Source: Climacium dendroides
Taxonomy: Eukaryota > Streptophyta > Bryopsida > Hypnales > Climaciaceae
Reading direction: 5' to 3'
NCBI GenBank assembly: GCA_950106755.1
Contig: OX467086.1
Coordinates: forward strand, 28,724,001 to 28,788,000
DNA length: 64,000 nt
The translations under genes and the position numbers were made by a program. The notes beneath the pieces are model-generated. The model saw nothing but the letters and a program-made list of their open reading frames with translations, made no database searches and was not told the origin of the DNA. Below are positions 1 to 10,289 of the stretch, one piece after another; positions within the stretch are counted from its first letter, which is position 1; every line of letters begins with the position of its first letter.

Positions 1-830
1 TGGTTATTGTGAGGGAACCAAGGCTTATAGGCTGATGTGTGTGGAGAACAAGGCCATCATCAAATGTCGAGATGTGACGTTCATGGAGGATGAAGGTGCT
101 GATCCCAAGTTCTTGGAGATGAGCCCAAGTGGGAGAAGTGGAGGACCAGCCCAAAAGGTGGGCACAACTCCAAGAGTGCACATAGAAGATGAAGGAGATG
201 AAGATGAAGAGCAAGGAGGGGAAGATGAAGACTTGGTGGAGCCCAAGAAGAAGGTGGCCACACCCCAAGTGAAGAGATCAGCAATTCCTTCTCCAAGCAC
301 TTCACCAAGGGAGCAAGAGGATGATCAACCCTTGGGAGAACAAGACCAGCCCTTGGAAGAGCAAGATCAGCCCATGGAGGAGCCACGCTATCCAACAAGG
401 ACCCGCAAGCCCCTTGGAGATTGGTGGTTGAATCACATTCTCCCCCCCACAACATGAAGAACAAGCCAATGTGGCTTTCGTTGGAGATCCATCTTCACTT
501 CGAAAGGTGATGTGTTGGAGAGATTCAAGCAAGTGGGAGTTGGCCATGCAAGAGGAGGTACAAGGTAGCGATGGGTTGGTTGATGTATGCCATGGTGGCA
601 ACAAGGGCTGATCCACCAGCGGCTACATGTTTATGCTTGGAATGGATACCATTTCATGGAGTTCAAAGTGGCAGCCCACCATAGTAGAGGAAGTGGTGAT
701 TGAGCTCAAGTATGTGCCTACCCAAGCTATGGTGGCTGATGTGTTCACCAAGGCCCTTGGGAAGCCACAACACCAAAAACTTGATTTAGAAGATGGGCCA
801 TGGAGCCTTTGACCACTCTCAAAGTGGGAG
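1..830 (+). pseudogene. Internally deleted copia pol fragment
   Basis: Remnant of the same copia family as the element at 1143-6920, in the opposite orientation. Positions 1-540 encode the acidic linker after integrase (Glu/Asp-rich stretch, repeated EQDQP units, then a YPTRTRKP motif). The frame then jumps to a short reverse-transcriptase piece near 560-610 (YK.A.GWLMYAMVATR-like), then to the RNase H region (GYMFMLG, 627 on), then to its end (ELKYVPTQAMVADVFTKALG). At least three internal deletions are implied. The fragment ends in the polypurine stretch AAAGTGGGAG at 821-830, directly before the LTR. The left end is cut by the window edge. It cannot make a working polyprotein. Confidence 0.9.
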
Positions 831-1103
831 TGTTGAAGATCAAGTACATATTGTTGACTAACATGTACATATTAGTGTTGACCATGTACATTCAGCCCTA
901 GGTGTAGTATTAGACACTAGGTTAGTCTTAGAGTCCATTGGGTATTGCTCCTAGTCAAAGGCAGCCCATGAAAGGTAGTTATCCCACATGGTTTGTGGAT
1001 AACTAGTGAAAGGCTTCTAGCTTAAGTTCAGCCCACTCAAGTGGCTTGGTATCTTCCTACCATCTAAGTAAAGCCTTTCTTCATTCATTACTTTGTAATC
1101 TCA
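831..1103 (+). repeat. 3' LTR of the + strand copia fragment
   Basis: 273-bp LTR that starts TGTTGAAGAT right after the polypurine tract and ends TAATCTCA. It aligns along its length with the inverted LTR at 1143-1394 and with 6670-6920, but is more diverged from them than they are from each other. It is followed by ATA and then a piece of gag sequence instead of ordinary flanking DNA. Confidence 0.85.
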
Positions 1104-1106
1104 ATA

Positions 1107-1140
1107 TCCACAAGGTTGATGGCAATGAGAGCAAAGGCCT
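1107..1140 (-). repeat. 34-bp piece of copia gag trapped between two LTRs
   Basis: Base-for-base identical to 5257-5290, inside the gag frame of the neighbouring element, and in the same orientation. It forms the spacer between the two inverted LTRs. It is too short to code for anything, but it records how the junction formed. Confidence 0.9.
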
Positions 1141-1142
1141 AT

Positions 1143-1394
1143 TGAGATTGCAAAGTAATGAATGAAGAAAGGCTTTACTTAGATGGTAGGAGGATACCAA
1201 ACCCCATGAGTGGGTTGAACATAAGGTAGAAGCCTTTCATAGTTATCCACATACATCATGGGATAACTAACCTCAATGGGCTGCCTTTGACTACAAGCAA
1301 TACCCAAGAGACTCTAAGTCCTATCTAAGAGTCTAATGCTACTCCTAGGGCTGAATGTACATAGTCTACACTAAAATGTACATGTTCTTCAACA
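1143..1394 (-). repeat. 3' LTR of the copia element
   Basis: 252 bp. On the minus strand it begins TGTTGAAGAACATGTACA at 1394 and ends with CAATCTCA at 1143. It matches 6670-6920 with about six differences, mostly transitions plus one single-base indel. The minus-strand bases just beyond it are ATAGG, the same as those just inside the 5' LTR, so the copied stretch runs slightly past the LTR edge. Confidence 0.92.
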
Positions 1395-2819
1395 CTCCCA
1401 CTTTGAGAGTGGTCAAAGGCTCCAAGGCCCATCTTCCCAATCAAGTTTTGGTGTTGTGGCTTCCCAAGGGCCTTGGTCAGCACATCAGCAACCATAGCTT
1501 GGGTAGGCACATACTTAAGCTCAATCACCTCAGCCTCCACTCGTTCACGAATGAAATGGTGTTGCACATCAATGTGCTTCGTCCGAGAGTGGTGGGTGGG
1601 ATTCTTGGCCAAAGCAATGGCCCCTTGATTGTCACACCAAATTGGTGTGCTCTCCTCTTGGACAAGGCCAACATCAGCCAAGAGTTGCCTTAGCCAAATG
1701 GCCTCCTTGGTGCATTGGCTCATGGCCATGTACTCCGCCTCCATTGTAGAAAGAGCTATGGTGGGCTGCCTCTTGGAATTCCAAGTAATGGCACCCAATC
1801 CAAGCATAAACACGTAACCGGTGGTGGATCTCCTATCCGCCTCATCGCCCGCCCAATCCGCATCACAAAAGCCATGCAAACTCACATTGGCACCCCCAAG
1901 TTGCAACTTCAGCCCAAGTGTGCCTTGAAGGTACCTCATCACCCTCTTGACCGCAGCCCAATGCTTGGGGCCATACTTGGACGTGTGTTGACTCACCACA
2001 CTCACCGGAAAGGCCAAATCAGGCCTTGTGGCTACCATGGCATACATGAGGCAACCCACCGCTGCCTTGTAAGGCACACCTTGCATTTCAGCCCTCATGT
2101 CTTCAAATTCAGCATCCGTGAGCTTGGGCAACCTCCCATGAGTGTCAAGTGGTGTACCTATGGCTTTGCACTCCTCCATGTTGAAGCGCTTGAGAATTTC
2201 TTCAAGGTACTTGCGTTGGCTCATGGTGATGGTGCGGGCAGCCCTATCCCTCTTGAACTCCACTCCAAGGCAAAACTTCAACTCTCCAAGATCCGTCATC
2301 TCATACTCCTTCTTGAGCATATCCTTCACTTCAAGCATCTTGGTCATGCTACTTGCAAGGAGGATCAGATCGTCCACATAGAGGATCACAATCACCAAAT
2401 GCTCACAACTTTGCATGGTGTACAAAGAGTGATCAGCATAGCCTCTTTGGAAGCCCTTCCTTGCAAACATGGCATCAATATCCCTATACCAAGCTCTTCC
2501 CGATTGCTTCAACCCGGGAAGTGCCTTCTTCAACTTGCACTTGAGATGCCCTTGGCCTTCTTGCACAAAGCCTTGGGGCTGATCCATGTAGATGACCTCC
2601 TCAAGCTTGGGGTTGAGAAAAGCCGTCTTCACATCCATTTGGTGCATCTCCAAGTCCATGGCTGCCCCAATACTCACAATGCACCTAATGGTGCTAAACT
2701 TAGCAACGGGGGCAAAGGTCTCATTGAAGTCCACCCCTTCCACTTGAGAAAACCCCCTAGCAACCAACCTTGCCTTGTACCTCACAATGTGGCCCAAAGC
2801 ATCCCTTTTGGTGGAGAAA
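1325..2819 (-). pseudogene. Copia reverse transcriptase-RNase H, frameshifted from gag-INT
   Basis: Continues the polyprotein in a different frame. It starts at TKRDALGHIVRYKARLVARG, the entry of the copia RT domain. The catalytic YVDDLILLA is present, followed by the thumb and the RNase H domain (DADWAGDEADRRSTTGY, then KHIDVQHHFIRE). The open frame reaches 3004 upstream, but the stretch before about 2819 is out-of-frame linker. The break is one extra T in the minus-strand run GTTTTTC (A-run at 2817-2821). The frame runs through the polypurine tract and into the LTR to 1325, as it does in the + strand copy apart from that copy's earlier stops. Confidence 0.9.
1395..1404 (-). other. Polypurine tract of the copia element
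   Basis: Minus-strand AAAGTGGGAG directly abuts the 3' LTR start. The same decamer stands at 821-830 before the LTR of the + strand fragment. This is the standard position of the plus-strand primer in LTR retrotransposons. Confidence 0.8.
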
Positions 2820-5483
2820 AACCCACTTACAACCCACACTTGATCTCTTGGAAGGGAGGGTAGCAAGTTCCCATGTCTCCTTGGAAATGAGGATATTATA
2901 GTCCTCTTGCATGGCCAACTCCCACTTGCTTGCATCTTCACAATGCAACACCTCTCCAAGTGTAGATGGATCTCCAAGGAAAGCCACATTGGCTTGATCT
3001 TCATGTTGTGGGGGAAGAATGTGATTCAACCACCAATCTCCAAGGGGCTTGCGGGTCCTTGTGGGATAACGGGGCTCCTCCATGGGCTGATCTTGCTCTT
3101 CCAAGGGCTGATCTTGCTCTACCAAGGGCTGATCATGCTCTTGCTCCCTTGGTGAAGTGCTTGGAGAAGGAATTGCTGATCTCTTCACTTGGGGTGTGGC
3201 CACCTTCTTCTTGGGCTCCACCAAGTCTTCATCTTCCTCTCCTTGCTCTTCATCTTCATCTTCATCTCCTTCATCTTCTATGTGCACTCTTGGAGTTATG
3301 CCCACCTTTTGGGCTGGTCCTCCATTGCTCCCACTTGGGCTCATCTCCAAGAGTTTAGGATCAGCACCTCCATCCTCCAAGAAGGTCACATCTCGACTCT
3401 TGATGATGGCCTTGCTCTCCACACACATCAGCCTATAAGCCTTGGTTCCCTCACAATAACCAAGGAAAAGACACTTGATGCCCTTAGCATCCAACTTGGT
3501 CCTCTTGGCACTTGGAACCAAGGCATAGGCACTGCACCCAAAGATGCGCATGTGAGACACATGAGGCCTAATCCCACTCCAAGCTTCTTGGGGTGTCATG
3601 CTTGTCAAGGCTTGGGTGGGGCACCGGTTCCTTGTATAAACCGCTGTAGACACCGCCTCACCCCAAAGCTCAAACTTCAGCCCTTGGGCATGAATCATGG
3701 ACCTTGCCATCTCCACAATGGTGCGGTTGGCACGCTCCGCTACGCCGTTTTGTTGAGGAGTGTAAGGTGCTGATGTATGGTGCTCAATGCCATGGGCCTT
3801 CAAGTACTCCTCAAAGGCCTTGGACACATACTCCCCTCCATTATCCGACCGCAGCACCTTCACCTTGCAATCAGATTGGGCCTCCACAAGGGCCTTCCAA
3901 GTCTCAAAACGCCCAAACACCTCACTCTTGCACTTCAACATATACACCCACACCTTGCGGGAGAAATCATCAATAAATGTCAAAAAATACCTTGCTCCTC
4001 CTATGGTGGTGGTCTTCATTGGTCCGCACACATCGGAATGCACAAGCTCCAATGGCTTGCTGGCCCTTGTTGCCCCATCCTTGGGGAAGGGCTGCCTTGC
4101 TTGTTTGCCCTCAATGCACCCCTTGCACACCCTAGAACTCCAATCATGCTTGCAAGAAGAGAGGTTCAGCCCCTTCACAATGTGTTGGAGGCTCTTCATG
4201 CTCTTCACATTCAAGTGCCCAAGCCTCCTATGCCAAAGCTCCACAAGGTCTCCATGAGCTGATCCTTGGGCAACACATGCTCGGGAGGTGCCATTCACCT
4301 TGGTGAAGTGGAGGAGGTACAAGTTGCCCTCACGAGGGGCTGATGCAATCAAAACTCCACTTGGTGCCCTCACAACACACCCCACATTGTTCAAATGCAC
4401 TTTCAAACCTCCCAAACACAATTTGCTCACCGAAAGCAAGTTGGCATGCAACTTGGGCACATGGAGTGCCTCTTGAATTCTGATCCTCTTGGTCTCCCCT
4501 TTCACTTGCACCTCCACAAGGATCAGCCCCATGCCAAGGGCCTCCACCACACCATTGTCTCCCAAATAAATCTTCTTCCCCGAAATGGGCTGATAGGTGT
4601 GGAAGGCATCTCTATGGCTGGTCATGTGTTGAGTGGCCCCCGAGTCCACAATCCAAGTAAACATGTTGGCCTTCTCCCCTCCTCCATGGGTGGCAAAAGC
4701 AAATTCCTCCTCCTCCTCCTCTTTGGAGGCTTGGTGTGCACTCTCCTTGCCTTTGGCTTGGCTGCCCTTGCAATGCTTAGCAATGTGGCCTGATTTGCCA
4801 CACTTGAAGCATGTCCTTGTCTCCTTGAAGACCTTGGTGTTGACCCCTTTGCCATGTCTAGAGACAAGGGCTGATCCATCTCCTTGGGCCTCATTCTCCT
4901 TGCGCTTGGTCACCTCATGCATCAAGCGGGCCGTGACAAACTCCATGGTCAACTCCTTCATAGGCCTTGTCTCCAATGCGGTGATGAGGAACTCATAAGA
5001 CGGTGGCAAGCTCTCCAACAAGGTCATCACCACATCTCCATCCGTCACGGGTGCCTCCAAACAAGCCAACTCATCCGCAAGGGCCTTGATCTTGTTGACA
5101 TGATCCAACAAGTCATCCTCCTCTTGCATCTTGCTAGTGAAGAACTTGCGCCGGAGAAAAAGGATGTTGGAGAGGCTCTTGGTCTCATGGATGTTGCAAA
5201 GGGTGGTCCATGCTTGGGCTGGTCCCTTGCAATGGCGAATGTGAGCAATTTGCCGGTCCACAAGGTTGATGGCAATGAGAGCAAAGGCCTTCTTCTCCTT
5301 CCTCTCAAATGCCTTCTTGGTCTTTGGATCAGCATCTTCACTTGGAGGCTCCTCACTCCCATCCACCACCTCCCACAAGTCCTTCTCCGCAAGAATCATC
5401 TCCATCTTGAACTTCCACATGCCAAAGTTCTCCCCATTGAACTTGTCAATGATGCGCACACCTTCTCCTCCACTTGATGCCAT
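2757..5483 (-). CDS. Copia gag-protease-integrase polyprotein
   Basis: 908 codons from the ATG at 5483. Residues 1-215 form the gag region. A CCHC zinc knuckle (CFKCGKSGHIAKHC) lies near 224-237. The aspartic protease has its active site in WIVDSGATQHMTS near 280. The integrase zinc-binding region (HRRLGHLN, then CKGC) lies near 415-450. The DDE core is visible as HSDVCGPM, RSDNGGEY and PQQNGVAERANR. An acidic EQDQP-repeat linker follows. The frame is then lost at the T-run near 2817-2821 and the last ~25 residues are out of register. All catalytic residues I can check are present, so this part could still be functional. Confidence 0.92.
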   Translation of the reverse strand: MASSGGEGVRIIDKFNGENFGMWKFKMEMILAEKDLWEVVDGSEEPPSEDADPKTKKAFERKEKKAFALIAINLVDRQIAHIRHCKGPAQAWTTLCNIHETKSLSNILFLRRKFFTSKMQEEDDLLDHVNKIKALADELACLEAPVTDGDVVMTLLESLPPSYEFLITALETRPMKELTMEFVTARLMHEVTKRKENEAQGDGSALVSRHGKGVNTKVFKETRTCFKCGKSGHIAKHCKGSQAKGKESAHQASKEEEEEEFAFATHGGGEKANMFTWIVDSGATQHMTSHRDAFHTYQPISGKKIYLGDNGVVEALGMGLILVEVQVKGETKRIRIQEALHVPKLHANLLSVSKLCLGGLKVHLNNVGCVVRAPSGVLIASAPREGNLYLLHFTKVNGTSRACVAQGSAHGDLVELWHRRLGHLNVKSMKSLQHIVKGLNLSSCKHDWSSRVCKGCIEGKQARQPFPKDGATRASKPLELVHSDVCGPMKTTTIGGARYFLTFIDDFSRKVWVYMLKCKSEVFGRFETWKALVEAQSDCKVKVLRSDNGGEYVSKAFEEYLKAHGIEHHTSAPYTPQQNGVAERANRTIVEMARSMIHAQGLKFELWGEAVSTAVYTRNRCPTQALTSMTPQEAWSGIRPHVSHMRIFGCSAYALVPSAKRTKLDAKGIKCLFLGYCEGTKAYRLMCVESKAIIKSRDVTFLEDGGADPKLLEMSPSGSNGGPAQKVGITPRVHIEDEGDEDEDEEQGEEDEDLVEPKKKVATPQVKRSAIPSPSTSPREQEHDQPLVEQDQPLEEQDQPMEEPRYPTRTRKPLGDWWLNHILPPQHEDQANVAFLGDPSTLGEVLHCEDASKWELAMQEDYNILISKETWELATLPSKRSSVGCKWVFLHQKGCFGPHCEVQGKVGC

Positions 5484-6669
5484 GATGGAGCACCTCCCAC
5501 TTGTTGGCAGCCCCCCAAGTGTCTCCTAGAGTTGACAAACTCAATTCAGCCTCCAAACAATCCCTTGGAAGCCAATTGGGCTGAAATGGCACCAATCAGC
5601 CCTTGCAAGCACCTCCAAAGATCCCTCACACCCTAAGAAAGACCCAAGACTCCTCACAAGTGCCTCACCTCCTCTCCACACCAATTCAGACCCTAATGAA
5701 GCTCAAAATCACCACATGGACATCATGGGCAAGTGCTACTTCAAACTAGCAAGCAAACACACAATGGTCCTCACAAATAGGGTTCACCACTCTCCAAGGA
5801 GCTCAAGACCTCCAATCAGCTCTAGATGGAAGCTACTACTCACAATGAGCACCTCAAAAACAACAATGGCCTCCAACAACCCTAGTTGGATCACCAAGCC
5901 AACAAAGAACCCCAATTGGCTCCACAATGCTCACAAGGGCACAAATCAGCCCTCTAGGGTTCACAAAAAGAAAAACCCACTAATTGGCTTCACTCACTCA
6001 CAAGGGCTCTAATCAGCCCTCTTGGGATCACCAAGTCCACTAATTCGCCTCACTCACTCACAAGGGCACAATTCAGCCCTCAATGGATGGCAAACGCCTC
6101 AAGCATCCCAAACATGCTTCCAAGACTCACAATGGACTCTCACTAGATTGCAATAAGCACAATCACACTCAACTATGCACCAAAATGCAAAATCAGCCAC
6201 AAAGGACTCCCACTAAAGTGCAATTGGCACAATCTCACTCCACAATGCACCCAAGTGCACAATCAGTCTTAAAAGACTCTCACTAAAGTGCAATTGACAC
6301 AATCTCACTCCACAATGCACCCAAGTGCACAATTAGCCTCAAATGGCTCTCAATACACACTTCTAAGTGCAAACTCAAACTAGGAGCATGCAACCAGCCC
6401 TTACTAGGTTTGATTACTACCATAAGCAATGTCTCCACCAAAATGTACTCAAAACCTCACAAACCAGCCAATGAGAAAAGAAAGAAACCCCCCTTTTTTT
6501 TTTTTTTTAAAAATGCACTCCAAGTTTTTGACAATTTACTCACACCATATGGTTTGTAGGTGAAACACTACACACAAGGCTGATTGCTCCTCCAAGCTCC
6601 AAGATCTCCTCCAAATGATTTGAACTTCTCCTTCAAACGCAACTCCAAGTGCATGGGCCCATAACCTAT
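5484..6669 (-). other. Long untranslated leader of the copia element
   Basis: About 1.2 kb between the 5' LTR and gag, rich in variants of AATCAGCCCT on the plus strand, with no long ORF in the element's orientation. The primer-binding site should start next to 6670. The minus-strand sequence there is ATAGGTTATGGGCCCATG, which does not clearly match the usual initiator-Met complement TGGTATCAGAGC. The leader holds an A/T run near 6488-6512 and the 70-bp repeats listed separately. Confidence 0.7.
6121..6335 (-). repeat. 70-bp tandem repeats in the copia leader
   Basis: Units begin at 6121, 6191, 6261 and (partial) 6331, spaced exactly 70 bp. The units at 6191 and 6261 are nearly identical, each holding CACTAAAGTGCAATTG and ending CACCCAAGTGCAC. 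The 6121 unit is more diverged. A looser related repeat built on CACTCACTCACAAGGGC occurs at about 5990-6080. Confidence 0.85.
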
Positions 6670-6920
6670 TGAGATTACAAAGTAATGAATGAAGAAAGGC
6701 TTTACTTAAATGGTAGGAGGATACCAAACCCCATGAGTGGGTTGAACATAAGGTAGAAGCCTTTCATAGTTATCCACATACATCATGGGATAACTAACCT
6801 CAATGGGCTGCCTTTGACTACAAGCAATACCCAAGAGACTCTAAGTCTAACTAAGAGTCTAATGCTACTCCTAGGGCTGAATGTACATAGTCTACACTAA
6901 TATGTATATGTTCTTCAACA
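6670..6920 (-). repeat. 5' LTR of the copia element
   Basis: 251 bp, minus strand TGTTGAAGAACATATACA to TAATCTCA, nearly identical to 1143-1394. It should carry the element's promoter, but I cannot place a TATA box with confidence. The sequence right of 6920 belongs to a different, decayed ORF region. Confidence 0.92.
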
Positions 6921-7034
6921 ATTAACTTGACCTTCACCTTCTGAAAAAGGTATTGGATTCATGGATGACGTCTCTTCCAATATTGAAGTGACTTATTCAT
7001 ATTCGTATGCCCCTTTAATGCCACTTCGAAGATG

Positions 7035-9850
7035 TCAAATACTTTCTTGATTGTAATACATTCCATATGCTCCTCTTGTCATTTCTTCTTCAACCATAGC
7101 CCATGCATAACACATCCTATCTATTTGTGTTTCACCTCCCACTGTTATTGTAGTCATGTCTTCTGAAAATTGTTGAAGGCAAGTCTCCTCTATTTGGCTC
7201 AAGAACACTGTCAACCATATTTGCATCTACTTCTTCCCTTGCGTGAGTTATTGTTCTTGCCAAGTAAATATTCTCTTCTATTTCCATCACTACCTCCTCT
7301 GTTGAAGGAGCCACTTCTCGAAAAGGAACAATTTTTGCGTCCATACAAAGTTCACGTTCCACTTCTTCTATTCCTTTGTCGGTCGTACCTCTTTCGACTG
7401 GTATATTCACCTCCATTCCCGTCACTACTTCCTCCATAAAAGAAACAACTTTTGCTCGCACTAAAAATTTACTTTCTACCTCTTGCATGGCCTCAAGATT
7501 ATCTTTGCTTATTTCATTCTTTTGAATAAAACATTGTTTAAGTACGTCATTTGTTTCTTTTCTACCACCCTTAATGCAAAGAGATGTACCATTACAACAG
7601 CAATATCCCCTATTGCTTGTACGGTGCACTCTGTTTTTCCATTGTGTTGCAAATCATCAACATATGATGATACGGTTTGTTGTTGAAAAACTCACACGCC
7701 TCTATGCCACGTACAATTTATTGGTAGTCCCATCTTCTCCTTCAAGTCCATGTCAAAATGTACTCCTACTAGAAACAAAAACACTGCATTCCACTGATGT
7801 ATGTTTGCCATCTATTGGTGCAACTTTTCCATTACTGCATTATACTCGTCTTCTGTCCATGCTTCATCATCTCCTCCCGTTCCACATCGCCTATAGTCAA
7901 ATATCCACAAGAAAGGGGTTCTCAATTCAATGACCTCTTATGAGAAAGAACCTCTTCCACAACGAACAAGAACATTTGTAATTGCATCTCCATGGGCGAT
8001 ACATAGTACATTTAGTTGCCAATCCCATTCGACTTCCTATAGGTTTCTCACATTCTTACTTATGCTTTGATAATCGGATTCTCCTTGTTAAATGCTGGCA
8101 TAATCATCTTTGATCATTAGAGGTATTAAGTTTGCTGACCTACCTAAAGCCTCCACTGTCTTCACTGTTGGAGATGACCAAGCTTTCTTCATTTTCTTGT
8201 CAACTACTTCAGCAAGTACCTTCAATTCAACACGGTTCACACCCTCAAATCTTTGTACATTAATGCGGAAAAAATCTTGCATGCTTCTTGGATTTTCCAC
8301 CTTTGCATCAACCATCAACCAGCATATTGCATTTTGTACTACTTCCTTTCTATTGAATGTGATCTGCTGTCCAAGCCAAAGTATCTTTCATTGGAGTATT
8401 ACTGCTTGCATTGTTGAAGAAAAATCTTTGCCTTAGACGTCCGTCACCAACCATAGGTTTTGCATCCATTTCCTTAGCTAACTGCAAATACATTGTCTTC
8501 GGAACCCTCATTAGAGGTCTCAACCAAAGCCATTCCATCCTCTTCCTCCCTTGCCGGGTGTTAATGTGTGGATCCAAAGATTACTGATTGGCATACCTTT
8601 TCCACTTCTGCAAATCTTCTTTACTATACCATAAGATTCCATCTTCATAATCATGACAAACTTTAAGAACTACTTGATACGCTACTTCATCTTCTTACCA
8701 TGCATGACGAGTATACTCAGCCATCCTTTTGTACATCACCCCCAATGATACACTTTGTCTACAAGACCTTGTCCAATGTAATGTGCTTGCTACCATTGTC
8801 ATAGCCTTAGCTCGTTGTGCATCATCTGCACGAACCTTAGGATTGGGTTTACCGCATGCTATCTAAATAGCTCGTAGCTTCATCAAATCTTCTTTCATAT
8901 TGGTATAAAATGTTCTTTCAAATTCCCGTACATTTATTCGCACTAAAGCCTCTATGTATACTTTAGAATCATTGTAAACAAGGAATCGAGCCTTCCTCTC
9001 TGCAAGCCTCTTTTAGTACTCTTCTTCTTTCATCAAACCTGCTTTATATTCGTGTTCAGCTTGTTTACATGCCGCAACCACATATTGACCATCTACAAGT
9101 TCCCAAATGATATTATTTTGCAACCAATTCTTCTTTGTCATATTTGGATCATCAAGAACTATTGTAGCATTATGCAAAAATGCTACTCGAAAGTTTTCCA
9201 CTGCATCTTCATGAGAAAACAAAATTTCCCTTTGCATTGGAGAACCATCAACATCTATATCCATTTGAATATAAACTATTGGGCGTAAGGTGAGTGCTGA
9301 CACATGTGGTTCATCTTTTCCACAAAATTGCTTGTAAATTTTTGCAATGCAACATGTTATCAATGCACGGTGATTTGTCTCCACATTCTTGACATTTCGT
9401 ATTTTTGAAACTTTTGTAGAGAAAACAAGGTCCATTCCCCAAATGTATCCAACCAAATATTCATCATGTGTTGAGAATTTTACAAGTGGACCAACACTTG
9501 CTGACTTGTGTTGTACCATTATATCTTATCCATCATTACAGACCTCCTCGAGAACTCTTAACTCTTCAAGACGTTCCACATTATTTGTAGTATCATCTGC
9601 ATTTGCACGTGTTCTTGTTCTTCCCAAAGGTGCTACTTTATAATAAATATGTTGCACAACTTTCCTTCCTCTTCCATGTGGTAACGATACTTTTTGTACT
9701 CCAAATGTTTGAAGTGTACGAAGATGCGTTGTAGCTGCTCTTGATGATTCAACTCTACTTTTCACCATCAACAATGCACCCTTCTCTCTTATCAATGAAC
9801 CACCTTGTGTGGATGTTGATTTACTTTATAGAAGTAGTTCAACAAATGTA
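7035..9850 (-). pseudogene. Decayed long ORF with a possible ParB-like core
   Basis: A frame running from about 9795 down to 8350 on the minus strand is broken only by isolated stops (9526-9528, 9013-9015, near 8866, near 8690 and near 8580). Smaller pieces follow at 8088-8318 (shifted frame) and 7132-7629. The core contains WELVDGQYVVAACKQAEHEY, then ARFLVYNDSKVYIEALVRIN, then RAI-stop-IACGKPNPK. This recalls ParB/sulfiredoxin-like proteins of plants and fungi that carry a DGQHS-type motif, but the match is from memory and weak. The 7132-7629 part has imperfect repeats rich in Glu and Val. It is probably transposon-derived, and the copia element lies against its 3' end. Confidence 0.4.
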
Positions 9851-10289
9851 CCCATTCTTAGTGTTGCGTTCACACCAGGTGTTTCTTGTGATCATGTACC
9901 TTGAATTCCTCTGACATTTCTTTGTTGTGTTGTTGGATGGGGAAGATGTAATGTCTTTCACTGATTTTGGTGATGTACGTTTCTTGGCGATACTCTTGAA
10001 CAGACACCCAATGAACATTCACTGGATCAGAAATATTCAAGAACTTGTGGAGGAGTCTTGTCAGGAATATTTTGTAGAGCCGTTGTTGTGCTGCAAATGC
10101 AGGCACTATGTAAAAATATGTACATCTATATATTTTAGATAAATTTTGATATTTATAACGTAATAAAGAAGATGACTTCAAGGTGACGCCTTATCTTTAC
10201 TATTACAAGCAACTATAAAGAGAAGGATTCACTTGAGAATTTCATCACATTTGATTTGATTTTCATTTGTTTTTCATTTAGATTATAGT

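Larger units (their letters stand above)
1143..6920 (-). mobile_element. Nearly complete Ty1/copia LTR retrotransposon
   Basis: A 5.78-kb element reading leftwards: 5' LTR (6670-6920), long leader (5484-6669), gag-protease-integrase ORF (2757-5483), RT-RNase H ORF (1325-2819), polypurine tract (1395-1404), 3' LTR (1143-1394). The domain order gag-PR-INT-RT-RH is that of Ty1/copia. The two LTRs differ at only about six positions in 251, so insertion was fairly recent. The only coding break I can see is one frameshift between integrase and RT. No 5-bp target duplication is visible: ATTAA follows 6920, while CCTAT precedes 1143. The left junction has therefore been rearranged. Confidence 0.92.

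Noticed and set aside
1715..2863. 382-codon plus-strand ORF
   Set aside because: It is antisense to the copia RT-RNase H coding region and has no recognisable domain; it is a shadow of that gene.
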